Assembly: GCA_021234155.1 (NCBI GenBank)
Contig: JAJEKV010000008.1
Span: 11,980,131 to 12,044,130 of the forward strand
Reading direction: 5' to 3'
Length of the DNA: 64,000 nucleotides
DNA from: Isoetes taiwanensis
Taxonomy: Eukaryota; Streptophyta; Lycopodiopsida; Isoetales; Isoetaceae
Each line of letters opens with the position of its first letter. Position 1 is the stretch's first letter. The notes below the pieces were generated by a model that searched no databases, was not told the DNA's origin, and saw only the letters and a program-made list of their open reading frames with translations. Both the position numbers and the translations under genes were made by a program. Positions 47,500 to 58,812 of this stretch are shown piece by piece.

Positions 47500-48130
47500 C
47501 GGTGCGCATGGGGAAGCTTATATACGGTCATGCCTATCATGCGCTGACCGCACCAATCTGCCTATTACAATAGGTGAAAAGACAAGTCCCGAGGGGACCT
47601 CAACCAAGGCCAAATCCTGCAACAAATGAGACCATTGGTCCCTCTCAAACCCATGCACAACACAGGTTCGAACCCAGGCGATCCTCTCGTTCTACCATAT
47701 TGAAGTCCCCAAGCGACAACCAAGCGACACACAACCCACCAAGGGCTTTCGCACCTTATTCGAATTGCGGCCCATAAAGCACCCGAGAAGCTGATTAGGG
47801 GCATAAACATTAACAATCCCCCACTCTTGCCCTCCCTCCAACCACTTAATTGGCCCACCCACCAAACATGTGCATTTGCAGGTATGTGACACAATACATC
47901 ATCCATCCAAGCAATAAAGAGTACCCCACTAGTCATTGGAGAAGAAGAAGCAATAGAGACAAGCGCCTACCAACCATATTCATGATGCGGACATATCACC
48001 CCGTGACACTTATGCTCTGAATGCAAACAATATCGGGGGCCTTAGCGCCGAAGTGCCAAAGAAACCACGGGCCCTCTTACTGCTAGAGGACCGCACCCCG
48101 CGCACATTCAAGCGAGGATCGACCTATTCA
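47500..48130 (-). pseudogene. LINE AP-type endonuclease domain, broken
   Basis: Near 48115-47990 the minus strand reads LNVRGVRSSS, WHFGAKAPDIVCIQS in shifting frames, matching the endonuclease start (lNvrGl...., DIvclQEt). EWGIVNVYAPNQLLG (about 47830-47785) is the conserved VYAPN strand and PWWVVCR-type text (about 47740) the start of the GDFN strand. This enzyme nicks the target DNA to prime reverse transcription. The catalytic Glu of the QE motif is lost (QS) and the frame is broken. Confidence 0.7.
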
Positions 48131-48299
48131 TCCGGGAGGAGAGAGTGTCAAGCCCCACATGCCTACCCACCGGGCCATCAGACCAACTCCCTGGAGTCAT
48201 CATCTAGAGCGGAGGATTAATCACACGGTAAAGTGACCCACACGGCGGCTCGTGACACTCCACTTTTTAACACATGTTGGGAAGTCCCCGGGCACCTCA

Positions 48300-49185
48300 A
48301 AAGAGTCATGGGCCACACTAATCTCTACCTCCAACCGGGCTGCTCCGGCCACCTCATGCCTCGGCCACATACCACTACCGGGACATCCCAGGCGGGATCA
48401 CCAGCCCCTCCACGACCCTGTCCTCGGACCTAGCCACAACCAAATCATCGGGCCTCCCACGAGCCACCGTCCCTAGCCCTGCCATCTAATGGGCGGCCGT
48501 GCGTAAGCTGCCCGGCCTCGTCCCACACCACCTCTCCCAACCACCACCTCGTCCAACTCCACTCCAGCGCACCCGCGGAATCCTCTGCATTTGCCTCGGG
48601 GAGGAGCGGAATTTCAGGCCCACATAAGCACCCGCAGCCCCTACCACATCACAAGCACCCGACAAGATCATCAATAGGGTCGGATGGTAGCACAATAGAG
48701 CGGAAACATCCGCCCGGATCTCGAGCCATTCAAAAGCTTCAATGGAAGAAAATGCGGGGACCACTCGCCTTTGGAAGAAGTGGGCACAGAGCTAAAAGCT
48801 CTGAGAGCAACCACGATCTTGGGGACTGCGCACAATAGAATGAGCCAAATATACACCGGGCCATTAGCCATAAAACCAAGAAATCGGGGACACCATCGGA
48901 TCGGAGGAAGATCACGAATCTGGAACCAACCGGATTTTAACATTTGTCAAAGGCGGTGGACATTGTCCGGGTATAATCTTGATACACCACATATGATTCA
49001 CCCAAAGTATCCATCCCGACTAACCAATTGCGTGCGGAAGACTCAACCTCAAACATGATTATGAAGAAATTATTTGGTAGGAATTTGGGGATACACAGGC
49101 AAACCAATCCACTCAGATGTCCGATAAGCCAAGAACTAAACCTCCTCGTGTCCAATATGTAACCCGGTGAAGTAGCCCAATACAT
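48300..49185 (-). pseudogene. LINE ORF1 (DUF4283-like RNA-binding protein), broken
   Basis: Minus-strand frames read FLPNNFFIIMFEVESSARNW and LVGMDTLGESYVVYQDYTRT (from about 49100), then WFQIRDLPPIRWCPRFLGFM (about 48935-48870), then FLPLKLLNGSRSGRMFPLYC (in an overlapping frame WLEIRADVSALLCYH). This follows the ORF1 pattern: DUF4283 strand, W.qi..LP, and a final KW.ei.Ad.s segment. ORF1 proteins bind the LINE transcript in the ribonucleoprotein. Several frameshifts are present. Confidence 0.7.
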
Positions 49186-50680
49186 AAAATGAAACTAGAT
49201 TCTCAATGGTTTGAACATGCCTGAGGTATGATCAATATCTATCCATGGAGTCCACGGAGAAGAGCTGCCTGCTGGAGTCAACAGAGTGATGATCCTCCAC
49301 AAATTTCAGAGCCTCTTGCACTGCAGGAGTCCCTACACTCGGGCCTTGCGGCGATCCAATCTGAAAACCCGGCCCGAGTGATCTGCGAGCAGCGATTAAT
49401 CATTGCTGCGGGCGAGCGCCTGGGGAGTTGGGGCTCTTGATCCCCGGCACCGAGGGAGGTATCGGGGGCACCCATGAGGCACATCAGCTCGTGCACCCTA
49501 AGAGAGAGGCATCACCCGACAAAGTGATCCCTCCCAACGAGGGGGGACATCACGGATCCGGTTTCCAAAGGGGCATGCTTGATGGAATCCAGTTTGGAGT
49601 CTCAAAACACAATCTCTTGGGGTCCGGGGAATTATATTGAGGAGGAAGAGCAATCCACATACCTCTCAGCGAGAGGGGGATTCAAAGGCTTCCTCATCTA
49701 CGCCACCAATTGCATGTCACTTCCCTCTGACACACATCTTCATGCATCGAGACCAGCTCTTCCCTTCTTGGAGGATTCTTTCTCCTGCCATCTCCCTTGG
49801 CTTCACCCCAAGCCATGAGGCTCAATGGATCCCCCCATCATTTTGTCTAGCGGGGAGCCATGACATCTAGACCAGTCCGAAAATCCAGCATTTTGAGGCA
49901 ACAAAATACATGCATTGCTATACATCCTGCGAAAGAGCTCGAACAAGCTTTCCAAGGAGCACAAGCATGCCGGAATCGACACAAATAAGAGATATAAGCT
50001 ATCAAAGTTTCATGATGAACCCGAGCTCCATGCGCCAAAACTTTCATGGTTCTTCATGGTCTTATGATTATCTATTGGTTGTTGTAAGGTTATGACATGT
50101 GCATTTACACCTTATTTGGATGGCTTGATGATATTTTGATTCTTATTATCATTGTTCATGTTATGTGGTAACCTTTGCATTCTTTGGTTTCTAGCATAGA
50201 GATTCTTAGGTGAGGCATCTAAATTAAATTACTCTTGTAATTGGTACATCATTACATGTTTCTTGTTGATTATGCCATCATTTTATAAATGCCTCAAACC
50301 TCCACTTAGTCTTAAGACTAACCCCGTGTTCATGGTGTGCGGTTTTGAAATGTAGCGAATGTAGCGGGGGCAATTAAAAAGGACACGATTGGTCTGTCTT
50401 CACTTATAGAAATTTATGCCTTTAGAAAGGACTTATCATTTCTGAAGCTTATGTATATATGGAGCTCATTTATATATTCCACAAAGTGTTATACAATTGT
50501 AAAAGCTTCAGCGAATGTCTTTTTTGCTACTATGGTTGAACAAAATTCAAATCTTTTGAAGATTTCTTGATAGCATTGCATCATTCAACCCATACATACC
50601 CATTTGACATTCACTAGGTGCAAGGTTAGATGGAATTCCCGGGTTACCGGAGGGTTAACTTCCTTGAGGCCCAATACAGT

Positions 50681-50695
50681 TGGTATCGAGGAGGC
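50681..50695 (+). other. Primer-binding site of the LTR element
   Basis: TGGTATCGAGGAGGC resembles the usual plant TGGTATCAGAGC site complementary to initiator methionine tRNA, with one altered CAG. It lies 2 nt after the inferred LTR end. Confidence 0.5.
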
Positions 50696-53653
50696 ATAGT
50701 TGGATCATTGGTGTTGATATAGTGGATTAGAAATTTCAGCTGAGGTTGTTGGTTATGGATGGTGCTCACGATAATTTTTCACATCATGTAGGGACGATGA
50801 TCGAGGACGTGCGGTAAATCTGTCAAGCATGTAAATGTAATGACATGATATCCTAGTATCGATTTCTTTAAATATATTTTCTGTGGTAAATATTTTTAAT
50901 GGGATATATGTGATCAAGGAACTAATCTTAGTTCAATTTTGTAACATGAAGGATGCTAATAGAAATATCTTCATGTGGAGCATGAACAGTGAGGATGGAT
51001 GATGTGAAGGTATGGTTTTTACATTTGCTTATTTTCTCTACAATAGGTAGATGATCGAGTGGTAGACCTATTTGGCAAATGTATTTTGTAATAAAGTGCG
51101 AAAGAATATCAAAGCAGAATATAATTATGTATGAAGGTGAGCTTTCCTTATCAAATCAGACAAGTTATTTCTACATTAAGTGGCTTGCTAGTAGTGAGTT
51201 GATGCTTCTGGATCTTTGAGTATGAGGTGTTAATATATCCTCGCCTATTGTTGCTGACTCAATTTGAGACATATTATAATTGAGTTCACGGTAACAAGAA
51301 TGCAGCTAAAATAAGATATAAGCTGAGGATAAGTTTGCCTGGATTGCATTTGATGATTCAGGTTGTCCAGATGGCTAGTTTGAAAATCTTGTATAGAAAG
51401 TTATGGAATTGACATAGAAGAAAATGCCATTACCCTATACAATGACTCTATTTGGAGATTAAAGTTTTGTGCATGTTCTTGTGAGCAGTCTTTTTGTGCA
51501 TGTTTCCATCCAAGGTTATAGCTGAAGTAGGATTTGGAGGATTTGAAAGATTCTTGTATTTGTCGAGGGAAAAAGTAAGTGCTTTTCAAAACACACATAT
51601 TGGATCAAAGGATTGAGTAAATAGAGAATGATCCTAAACATTTGGTCAAGACATATTGAGAGATAACTTGAGCTATGTTGGATGTATAATAGGATATATC
51701 CACATTGCAAATGCTGATTGGAATAACCATATTCTTGGTGGTAGGGAGCAGTCATGGCAGACATAGTAGTGGAACATAAAAGCACAAGGACATACTTGAG
51801 CTGAGGTGGAAGGAAATGTTACAGCAAGGTGAAATGCCACATTTAAAATTATATAATTTGATAGGAAAGTATTGCAGCAATATGCCCAAGAAGTTGGGAT
51901 TACTGTATATATACTTGTGCTCTCTTATCGAGTCTTTTGAGGGATATATTAAAAGGATGTTAATTTCATTACAATCTATCAAGGAAAGTAAGCATCTGTT
52001 GGGGATTGCGTCATGGGATTCTTGCTAGTGATGGAAGGAAACTTCATAGGTTGAATAGTTTGGATTGGTTTGACGTATTCTAGCTCGGGTTAGTAAAGAA
52101 GCTAATTGGATTATGCGTGAGAGCATGCCAGCAATTTTCGAGTGTAAGAATAGAGGTTTTGTTTGATATATAAGATAAAGGCTTTTATAGCTTGACTAAT
52201 GTCTAGGAAAAGTTAGCGATGCAGAAGAGAAATTAACCTATGTAATGGGCATGGATTTAGAGAGCAGACGAGCAATGTCTATCGAAATTACTTTTATAGC
52301 TTAAGATATTTGATAACTATTCCCGATATGTTAAATATGCTTCCCTGAATCTATATTGTAGACTATGATTGTAATCATTCTAGGCTCTCTTATATTGATT
52401 GCCTTGAGATACTCAGATTGGAAGACTTAACTATGTATTCTACTTGTCACTTTTTGGATTTGGCCACCCAAGAAGTTTCAAGTGAGTACATATTGAGTTC
52501 GATCTGAGCATCTATGTTGCCATGGTGGGCTTAGTATTTTTAATGTATAGAACCCTCTATAAAAAAAATGGTAGATTCATTCTATGGGTGAAGTTGCATT
52601 AGGCTTCGTTAGGTTATACTTAAGTTTTGCCGCATTATATGCATAAGCATAGACATAGTTAGTAACAATTGGGTTTGATTCCAAACTATGTGTATGTCAA
52701 TTCGTCATTGATGTAACATACATCTTTAACTTTGTTTATCATATATATCAAGCTAGGCAAGTTTGGAAAGATATGAGGTGGTTCGTGTACGATAAACCAT
52801 TTGGCACTTGAATATTGAGGCAGCCTGTGCTTGTAAAGGCCAAAGCAGTGCCATGGAAGGATCTTCATTTCATGTTAGGTGTTCTTTTTTTTGTATGATT
52901 AAGATGCCACATATAAAGAAGCTTATTTATAAATGAAAAGTATTTATTGGTGAGATATCTCTACGGGTATGCCGGAATCGTAAGACAAGTTGGTTGCCTC
53001 TTGGAATTATTTTGGGCTGCATTTTCTTATCTAATTCAAGTAAAACTTTCCATGCATGTTACAGATCATGGAATATAGTTAATTTTGAAGAAGCACCTTA
53101 ATGGATTCCATTTAGTGAGATAAATGGCATATGGGTAATGCTCATAGGAGGCATAAGTAGCCAAGATTATTTATCATGAGCATGAACTATTTATGGTCAG
53201 GTGCTTAATGATGTTGTCAAGGACTTCAAGACATATATGGTTTACTGGCATAAGTTCTTCATAATGATATGTTGAGAAGAAGAAGAAGAGCAGTTCCTTG
53301 TAGATTGGTTTCAAGCTTGTAATTTCATTTGTTACAATGCATGTATGCTTTTCATTCAACTAAGGAAGTGTGGTGCTTCAATGGGAAAATGAAAGTCTAG
53401 ATGGCTTTGATTCCTTGGGATAGAGTTAATGTTTTGAAGGAGAGGCAGTATAAACAAGCTCGATCAACTCATTGATTATGTAGGAAGAAATTGTTATATT
53501 CATGACAGCTAGCAAGGGAAGAAAGAATAATTATGGTGATAAGTTGGCGTTGTTATATAGTTGGTCATGAAGATTTAATTCTATGATCGAATGGATACTG
53601 CGTTATTTTGGAACAACCCATGAGGACATGGGTTAAATTTTAGAAGGGGAGAA
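50696..53653 (+). other. Internal region of the LTR element, no recognisable gag-pol
   Basis: Nearly 3 kb of AT-rich sequence. Frames such as 51816-52028 are short and unrecognised. It ends in a polypurine tract AGAAGGGGAGAA (53642-53653) directly abutting the 3' LTR, preceded by GAGGACATGGGTTAAATTTT, a phrase common just before the PPT of plant LTR elements. Confidence 0.6.
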
Positions 53654-54454
53654 TGTAACGAGCTTGGCCCATTAGCAGGCATGTAATTTACATTTCATTA
53701 TTGATGCTTATGGAGAATATTCCAACTGATCATTACATGAGAAATACATACTATATATGAGGAGTTTATACTAAATTCATGTGATAAAACCAAAGGGCAT
53801 CAGTTTCTATGAGGGTTTCTAGAAGGAGGCAGAAGGAGCAATTTTTTGGCAGTTTTGCTGGCCGAAATTTGGAGCATCATAACTGGGCAACCCGAGATCC
53901 AATTCAGGTAATTCTTACTTTGTTGGAAAGTTTTCAAATCAGCTTTCCGGATTGGATCTGATAAGGCCAAAATTCATCCGTATGAAGGAGATATGGCAGA
54001 AAGAGTGAAGCTGTATCAGAATTGAGTGCACCATTGTATCTCTCTGTGCAGCTTGCTTCCTAGAGCTAGAAACTGAAAGGAGGGGATATTTTGAGAAGAA
54101 AACAGGTACAAAGAGTCAAAGGATCGTCATTGAAGTGGTTCTCAGGTGGGTGATTTTCCGCTTACACTAGGGGAAGCTTAGATTGCTTAGATTGTTCTTG
54201 TTGTTGAAAGAGAATCATGATTTAATGATTTGAATTAAGAGTATAAAGGAATCCGGGTGACCCTGAATGTGATAATGTGGGATTGAATGTCTTTTGCCAC
54301 ATTGGTATATAAGAGGAAGTAAGAACTAAGCTAATCTTATTGTAAGAAGTCCCGAGAATAGTCCTTAGAATTGTAGATAGTAGGGCTGGACCTTGTATAT
54401 AATAAAACCGGGATCCTGCAACAACAATATAGAGTTGTTCGCTTGGAGAAGCCA
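53654..54454 (+). repeat. 3' LTR, truncated
   Basis: Starts TGTAACGAGC and matches 42381-43146 to GCTTGGAGAAGCCA, then similarity stops. The expected remaining 1.7 kb of the LTR is absent, so the right end was deleted and no target-site duplication can be tested. Carries the TATATAAG box at 54306-54313. Confidence 0.75.
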
Positions 54455-55490
54455 AGTCACTTTTCTCAGTGTGGAGAATATCAATTTACAAAAAGAGAAG
54501 TTCCAATATGGAATAACAGGTAGTGCTACGATCTTACCCTTCTCTGGAGCAACATACACAGCCTATAGCATGTCAAGAAACATGTAATTCCACTTCCTAA
54601 CAAAATGAACATCAACATATGGCTCCAAATTCAACAATACACCTCAACAATCTTTGGCGTCGTGAGTAAGAGAATCAAGTCATAGTTAAACACGGCTTTT
54701 GCCAATAACGTCTAGCGTGAGCCATGAGAACAAGGATTCCATTTCCATATCCTCTCCATTACTAGCTGCAGCACTTAACTTGTTCGCGAGCCTCTCGATT
54801 GATTTTTCGAAAGGTTGACCATTTACTTACAAACTAAACGGCAATTATGTCTTAAAAATCCTTATCTTTTGCAATATAAGAATCTTTGAAGTTAGTTTGT
54901 GAGAGACTCAAAGGAGGTAGGAGCAAGTAGAGGAGGCCCAGCACAAGCCGCCAAATTGATGCCACCTCTCGTTATCAACTTTTTTTTTCCAACCATAGGT
55001 AGCTAAGAATTCACGTTTCTTGACCTTTCAGCATCCTCCACATACAACCTCACAGATAGAGGCTCCTTCTGTTATGCTATGGTTATCTTCTTATATAGAA
55101 GAGAATAGAATAGAATAGAATAGAAGAGAACCATCATTCTAGGGAAAGGGACGCCAGTTTTGGCCCCAGCTCTACTTCTGGATCTAGTCCTCATATGGCT
55201 CAGGCCTTCTATGGCGCAGACCTTTTTTGGCCATTCTCCTATAGAAGCTCTATTTTTTCTTGCATTCCTCATGGGTGTATTCTCTGAGCTGAATCTATAT
55301 TGTTGTACGGAGTTCCCCTACTGTTATTCTTCCATTCAAGTGTTGTGTTTTCTGGTGTCATTCAGATGGATTGGGCTCAGGATGTATCCATTCCTCACGG
55401 ATCGATGGTGCTCGTGGTTCTTGCTTGTCTTTGGCGTTTCTGTGCATCTTGGCCGCCATCAGCTGTCACTGATCCTGGTCTCTATTGTTT
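54455..55490. other. Unassigned stretch
   Basis: Contains a short (GAATA)n microsatellite at 55098-55128 and a plus-strand frame (55160-55501, 113 residues) that is hydrophobic and unrecognised. It may belong to the 5' part of the HUH-gene region. Confidence 0.3.
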
Positions 55491-55499
55491 TCTTTAACT

Positions 55500-56238
55500 G
55501 ATTCGTCAATTTCTTTGCTGGGCCGTGATGTTCCTAGACCTTGTCCTTTCCATTCTTTCTTCTCTGATAGACCTTCCTCGGCCTGCACACGACCTTATCC
55601 ACATTCTGGCTTCAACAGACTGCCAGATTCGGCTGATTTGCAAACCATTAGGGCAGTCAGACCTCAAAACAATCATCGGATTTCATTGAAGGCCGCACTT
55701 ACATCATTTGTGGCCTCCAGGATTACCGGGTTACGGTTTCCCCAACAGTTTTGCCGTATTGTCTGGGGTTTTTAGGGGTTTTCAGTGCCTGGTATCCCTT
55801 ATTTCATTTTTTTATTATAAGTCTATTCTTTTATAATGGTTTGCTAGCTTCTAAGGTGATTTTTTGGTTTTGGTCTTAGGTATGGGGCTAGGGGGCTTGT
55901 GTGGGTTGTGTTGGATCTTAAATAGGATTGGTGATTTGTGTCGGTGGACCAATTATGTTGGGCAATTGTTGTTTGGGGTCGAGGTTGCATAAGGTTTTGA
56001 AAGGTTAAATGGTGTATTCGTATGGTGAAAGCGTATTGTGCTGATGGTGGAAATTAGGATGTGGGATTTGGTAGGTCGAGGTTTTTCATTTTTAGAAGTG
56101 GTTTGTTGGCTCTGGGGACTTCGGCGCGTGGAAGTGATGGGGCAGAGGTGGAGCGCCTTCCCATATGCCTCTGGAGTTGTTGGGCATGTCATCTTCCAGT
56201 CGGAGGTGAGTGTCACCTTTGAATTCTTTGTTTAAAAT
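55500..56238 (+). other. Possible 5' part of the HUH-endonuclease gene
   Basis: Protein-like plus frames at 55485-55775 and 56038-56235 precede the HUH domain on the same strand. Neither is recognised. A donor-like GAG|GTGAGT lies at 56205. Whether these are exons of the gene or unrelated sequence is unresolved. Confidence 0.25.
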
Positions 56239-57911
56239 TTGGGGCAGGGGCTCTGTGGTTTCTATCGTGGTAGTCATGTTGATGTGTTCGCTCCGAATTT
56301 GCCTTCCTCTGGTAGTTGTATTCATCTGCTTGCTGTTTTACCTTGTGGAGAGATCTTTTGTTGTGGTTCCGGGCCTGCAACTGGTATTGGGAATACGGAA
56401 GGAACCTGTAAGGGCAACGGTAGATTAGACATTGAGGATGAGGGGAGTGGTTTGCTGGATGTGAGCCTTATCCTAGGATATGCTGGGAGCGATGTCCCCT
56501 TTAGCATGTTTGACAGACTTGTGGCTTACTTGAAGAGCTAGACTGTTGCGGGGGCTGTGGCCCTTGAGAGGGGATCCGAGCTGGATCATTTGCATTGCCA
56601 AAGAGTGCTGAGAACCACGCTGAAAACACCTCGTGCTGTAAATGCTGCCATCAAAAAGTTTTTTGGTTGGGGATCCCAAAAGCCAGCAGGCATCCTCCTG
56701 ATCTGCAAGGTCCTTAAGAACACAAGGATGCATTGCTTCGACGGACTGGTTGGGTATTGCCTTAATAACTTTGGGAAGGTCCACTTCAAGGTTTGCATTC
56801 CTAATGTGAGTGAGAAGCAGATCGAAATGGGCAAAGATCTCTATCTACTTCATGGTGCAGGTGATCTCAAAAGTGTTATGGTGTTAGACAACAAGAACTT
56901 GCTGCATAGAGCCCATCATTTTGTGAAGTACCATGGTAGGAAGCAGCTGTCTGCCTCCCTCATATACACTATATGTCGGATGCTGAGGAGGGGAAAGTTT
57001 ATTCTATCTAGCCAGTGGATCTTGCCTACTAACTATGCATTCATTTCAGAGCATCGTGTGAAGGCAGCGTGGAGAATAACGCTGAATCCGTCACAAGCCA
57101 TGCCCAATAGGTATGTGTCATATTCAATGTCCCTATAGGTATGCAGCCCATGGAGCGATTGGGGAAGGCGAGGAATAGATATTATGATGATGCATGCAAC
57201 CCTGGAGATGGATATGAGGGGTTTGTTGACATTGCTGACGAGGAGTTCAGGCCTTGGATGGAGGGGACGTCGGAGCATCCTGATTTCATTCCCCTGGACT
57301 CCGTTGATTACACGATGGCTATCAACTGATGGCATATTTGGATTTCTTTGCTTTACATTTGCAGCTAGTTATTTCTTTTGTGTTGCTTGATTGTGGCAGG
57401 TTTAGAGGACTGATTTGATGTGCATGCAGGGACATGCCTATGCCAATGCCAATGCCAATGCCTTCCGTTGTCCATCTGGAGAATGGGCAGGAAGAGGTGG
57501 TGGAGTCCTCCACTCCTCCTGATAGGCCACCTGAACCTCCACTTCCTCAGACCTCCTCTGTGGAAAACTTGATTTCCACTAGTCTTCCACATCCTGCTGT
57601 AGCATTTGCAGATGCAGAGCGGGCTCATGTGGCATCTGAGCTGCTGACCAGTGTTGTCAACATAAACACCCTTGCAGAGACAGTTGCAGCATCTGTGTGC
57701 TTGCTTCTTATGCAGCTGGGCCGCCTATTCCATGAGCTGGAGGAGACCATTGAAGCATGAAGTGGGATGAAGTTGCGGTGTCGGCGAGGGAGAGGCAAGC
57801 TCTCAGGAGCCACATGAACTTGGCACGTGCTTTGTTGCTGTGGGAGTTGAGACACATTGACATGTTCCCTCTCAAGATTTCAGGTCTGCCATCTTGTGGA
57901 TTCTGCCACTA
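56239..57911 (+). pseudogene. HUH/Y1 endonuclease gene of Replitron type, lightly broken
   Basis: One frame runs from 56239 to 57138 with a single TAG at 56539-56541. Across it lie the strand FSMFDRLVAYLKS, then AGAVALERG, then the HUH motif HLHCQ (metal-binding His at 56587-56589 and 56593-56595). Next come KKFFGW, ICKVLKN and GLVGYCLNN, in which the Tyr (56755-56757) is the expected nucleophile. The Lys expected three residues after the Tyr is Asn here. HF.....VSEKQIEMGK and an Arg/Lys-rich helix region with QWILPTNYAF follow. A GT duplication at 57115-57118 shifts the frame; the next frame (57141-57329) is acidic. After an intron-like gap, 57434-57757 is Pro/Glu-rich with a helical Leu-rich end, continued after a frameshift to 57911. 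HUH/Y1 enzymes cut single-stranded DNA and stay linked to its 5' end. The family call is from remembered motif order, not a search. Confidence 0.65.
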
Positions 57912-58152
57912 ACAATTGCACCGGAAAGTGACAGGTTGGCGAGGAGGCATGCACAGGCGTTGAACATCACGAGCAATTGATTCAAACTGTTTTGTTATGA
58001 GATTGTGATTCATTTTCTGTTATTGTTTTCTTTGTAGTTGCATTGCACTATTTGGCTGCAGCATGGATTCTGCATTAAGAAAATTAAAAAACTTTACATG
58101 ATGAGGAACTTGCATTAGCATTGGTATGCTTGAGCACTTGCATGGGATTAGC

Positions 58153-58245
58153 CCCCTAGCATAATGGATCGCCCTTTGGGGAGTCCCATTATGCTAGGTG
58201 AAGCATCATGGGACCGGCTTATGTTGGTGGGGTTCAAGTCCCTAT
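58153..58245 (+). repeat. tRNA-derived SINE-like segment with a perfect 13-bp inverted repeat
   Basis: CCTAGCATAATGG (58155-58167) is exactly complementary in reverse to CCATTATGCTAGG (58186-58198). TAGCATAATGGATC resembles an A box and GGGGTTCAAGTCCC (near 58228-58241) a B box, at about SINE spacing. The inverted repeat is not part of a standard tRNA cloverleaf. No poly(A) tail or flanking duplication was identified. Confidence 0.45.
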
Positions 58246-58806
58246 GCTTCGTCATGTTATATCTCTGTTTAATGTGATGGACAATATAACTGCTGTGTGA
58301 ACCTCCTTGTGAAGTACAGTATTGGTATGTTGTGGGCGGCATGCAGCTGGGTGGTACAGTGCAAACTTCCTCTTCTCCAATCTGTTTTCAAATGTTTTTC
58401 TGTATTAAAAATCGAGGTTGTCTTCCAGCCAACCCTGCTGTTGAGCAGCAGTGGACTTACTTGAATCTGTCAACAATACATGTTTTTGTTAAGTACTCTG
58501 TATGTACTTGTTTGACTCAATGGAATACGTTTGAGCTCACCTTTGGGTGACGTGGAATGTGTCAGAAATGTGGATCAGTATTCAATGCCTAGGATTGAAG
58601 AGCGGAAATAAAATCTTGAACCTGAGGCAGCAATGGAAGATGAAATGATGGACCTATATACCTGAAATTTTTTCTCAGACTTCTTCTCTTCAGCATCGTT
58701 CATTTACTTGCATCTTGTGCTTTGCTTATATCTTGCCCTTTGTATTCGAATATCTGGCATGGTTATGATTCTTGGCACACCACTATATTATTCTGTCTGC
58801 CCTTTC
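58246..58806. other. Unassigned stretch
   Basis: A plus-strand frame at 58332-58550 is unrecognised. 58700-58812 reads like an intron ending in a pyrimidine-rich acceptor TTTCTTGCAG. Confidence 0.3.
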
Positions 58807-58812
58807 TTGCAG

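Larger units (their letters stand above)
44281..50044 (-). mobile_element. L1-type LINE nested in the 5' LTR
   Basis: On the minus strand the order is ORF1 (DUF4283-like), AP-type endonuclease, reverse transcriptase, zf-RVT C-terminus, then 3' UTR, as in plant L1 elements. The length (about 5.76 kb) fits a near full-length copy. At the left edge CATGGTTTCT (44271-44280) is followed by TTTT, a short poly(A) remnant on the minus strand. CATGGTTCTT (50045-50054) at the right edge is a likely target-site duplication with one base difference. Confidence 0.8.
42381..50678 (+). repeat. 5' LTR, interrupted by a minus-strand LINE
   Basis: The segment 42381-43146 matches the 3' LTR. 43147-44280 and 50055-50678 are its inferred remainder, split by the LINE. 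The end ...AATACA at about 50678 sits next to the primer-binding site. Confidence 0.65.
42381..54454 (+). mobile_element. LTR retrotransposon, coding-poor, with a nested LINE
   Basis: Two copies of an LTR starting TGTAACGAGCTTGGCCC lie in direct orientation (42381 and 53654), nearly identical over the first 110 bp. The left LTR can be followed to about 50678, just before a TGGTATC primer-binding site at 50681. A LINE accounts for about 5.8 kb of that, so the LTR proper is near 2.5 kb. The internal part (50.7-53.65 kb) has no recognisable gag or pol, as in large non-autonomous derivatives. The right LTR matches only to 54454 and is truncated. Confidence 0.8.

Noticed and set aside
47574-47777. 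Plus-strand basic Pro-rich frame
   Set aside because: Opposite strand of the LINE endonuclease region; no independent support.
57107-57140. 33-bp intron (GTATGT...CTATAG) explaining the frame change in the HUH gene
   Set aside because: Too short for a plant intron, and splicing it leads to an early stop; a GT duplication explains the frame change better.
57434-57468. Met-Pro repeat as a structural domain
   Set aside because: It reflects a short ATGCCA microsatellite (five units) at the start of the frame, not a protein domain.
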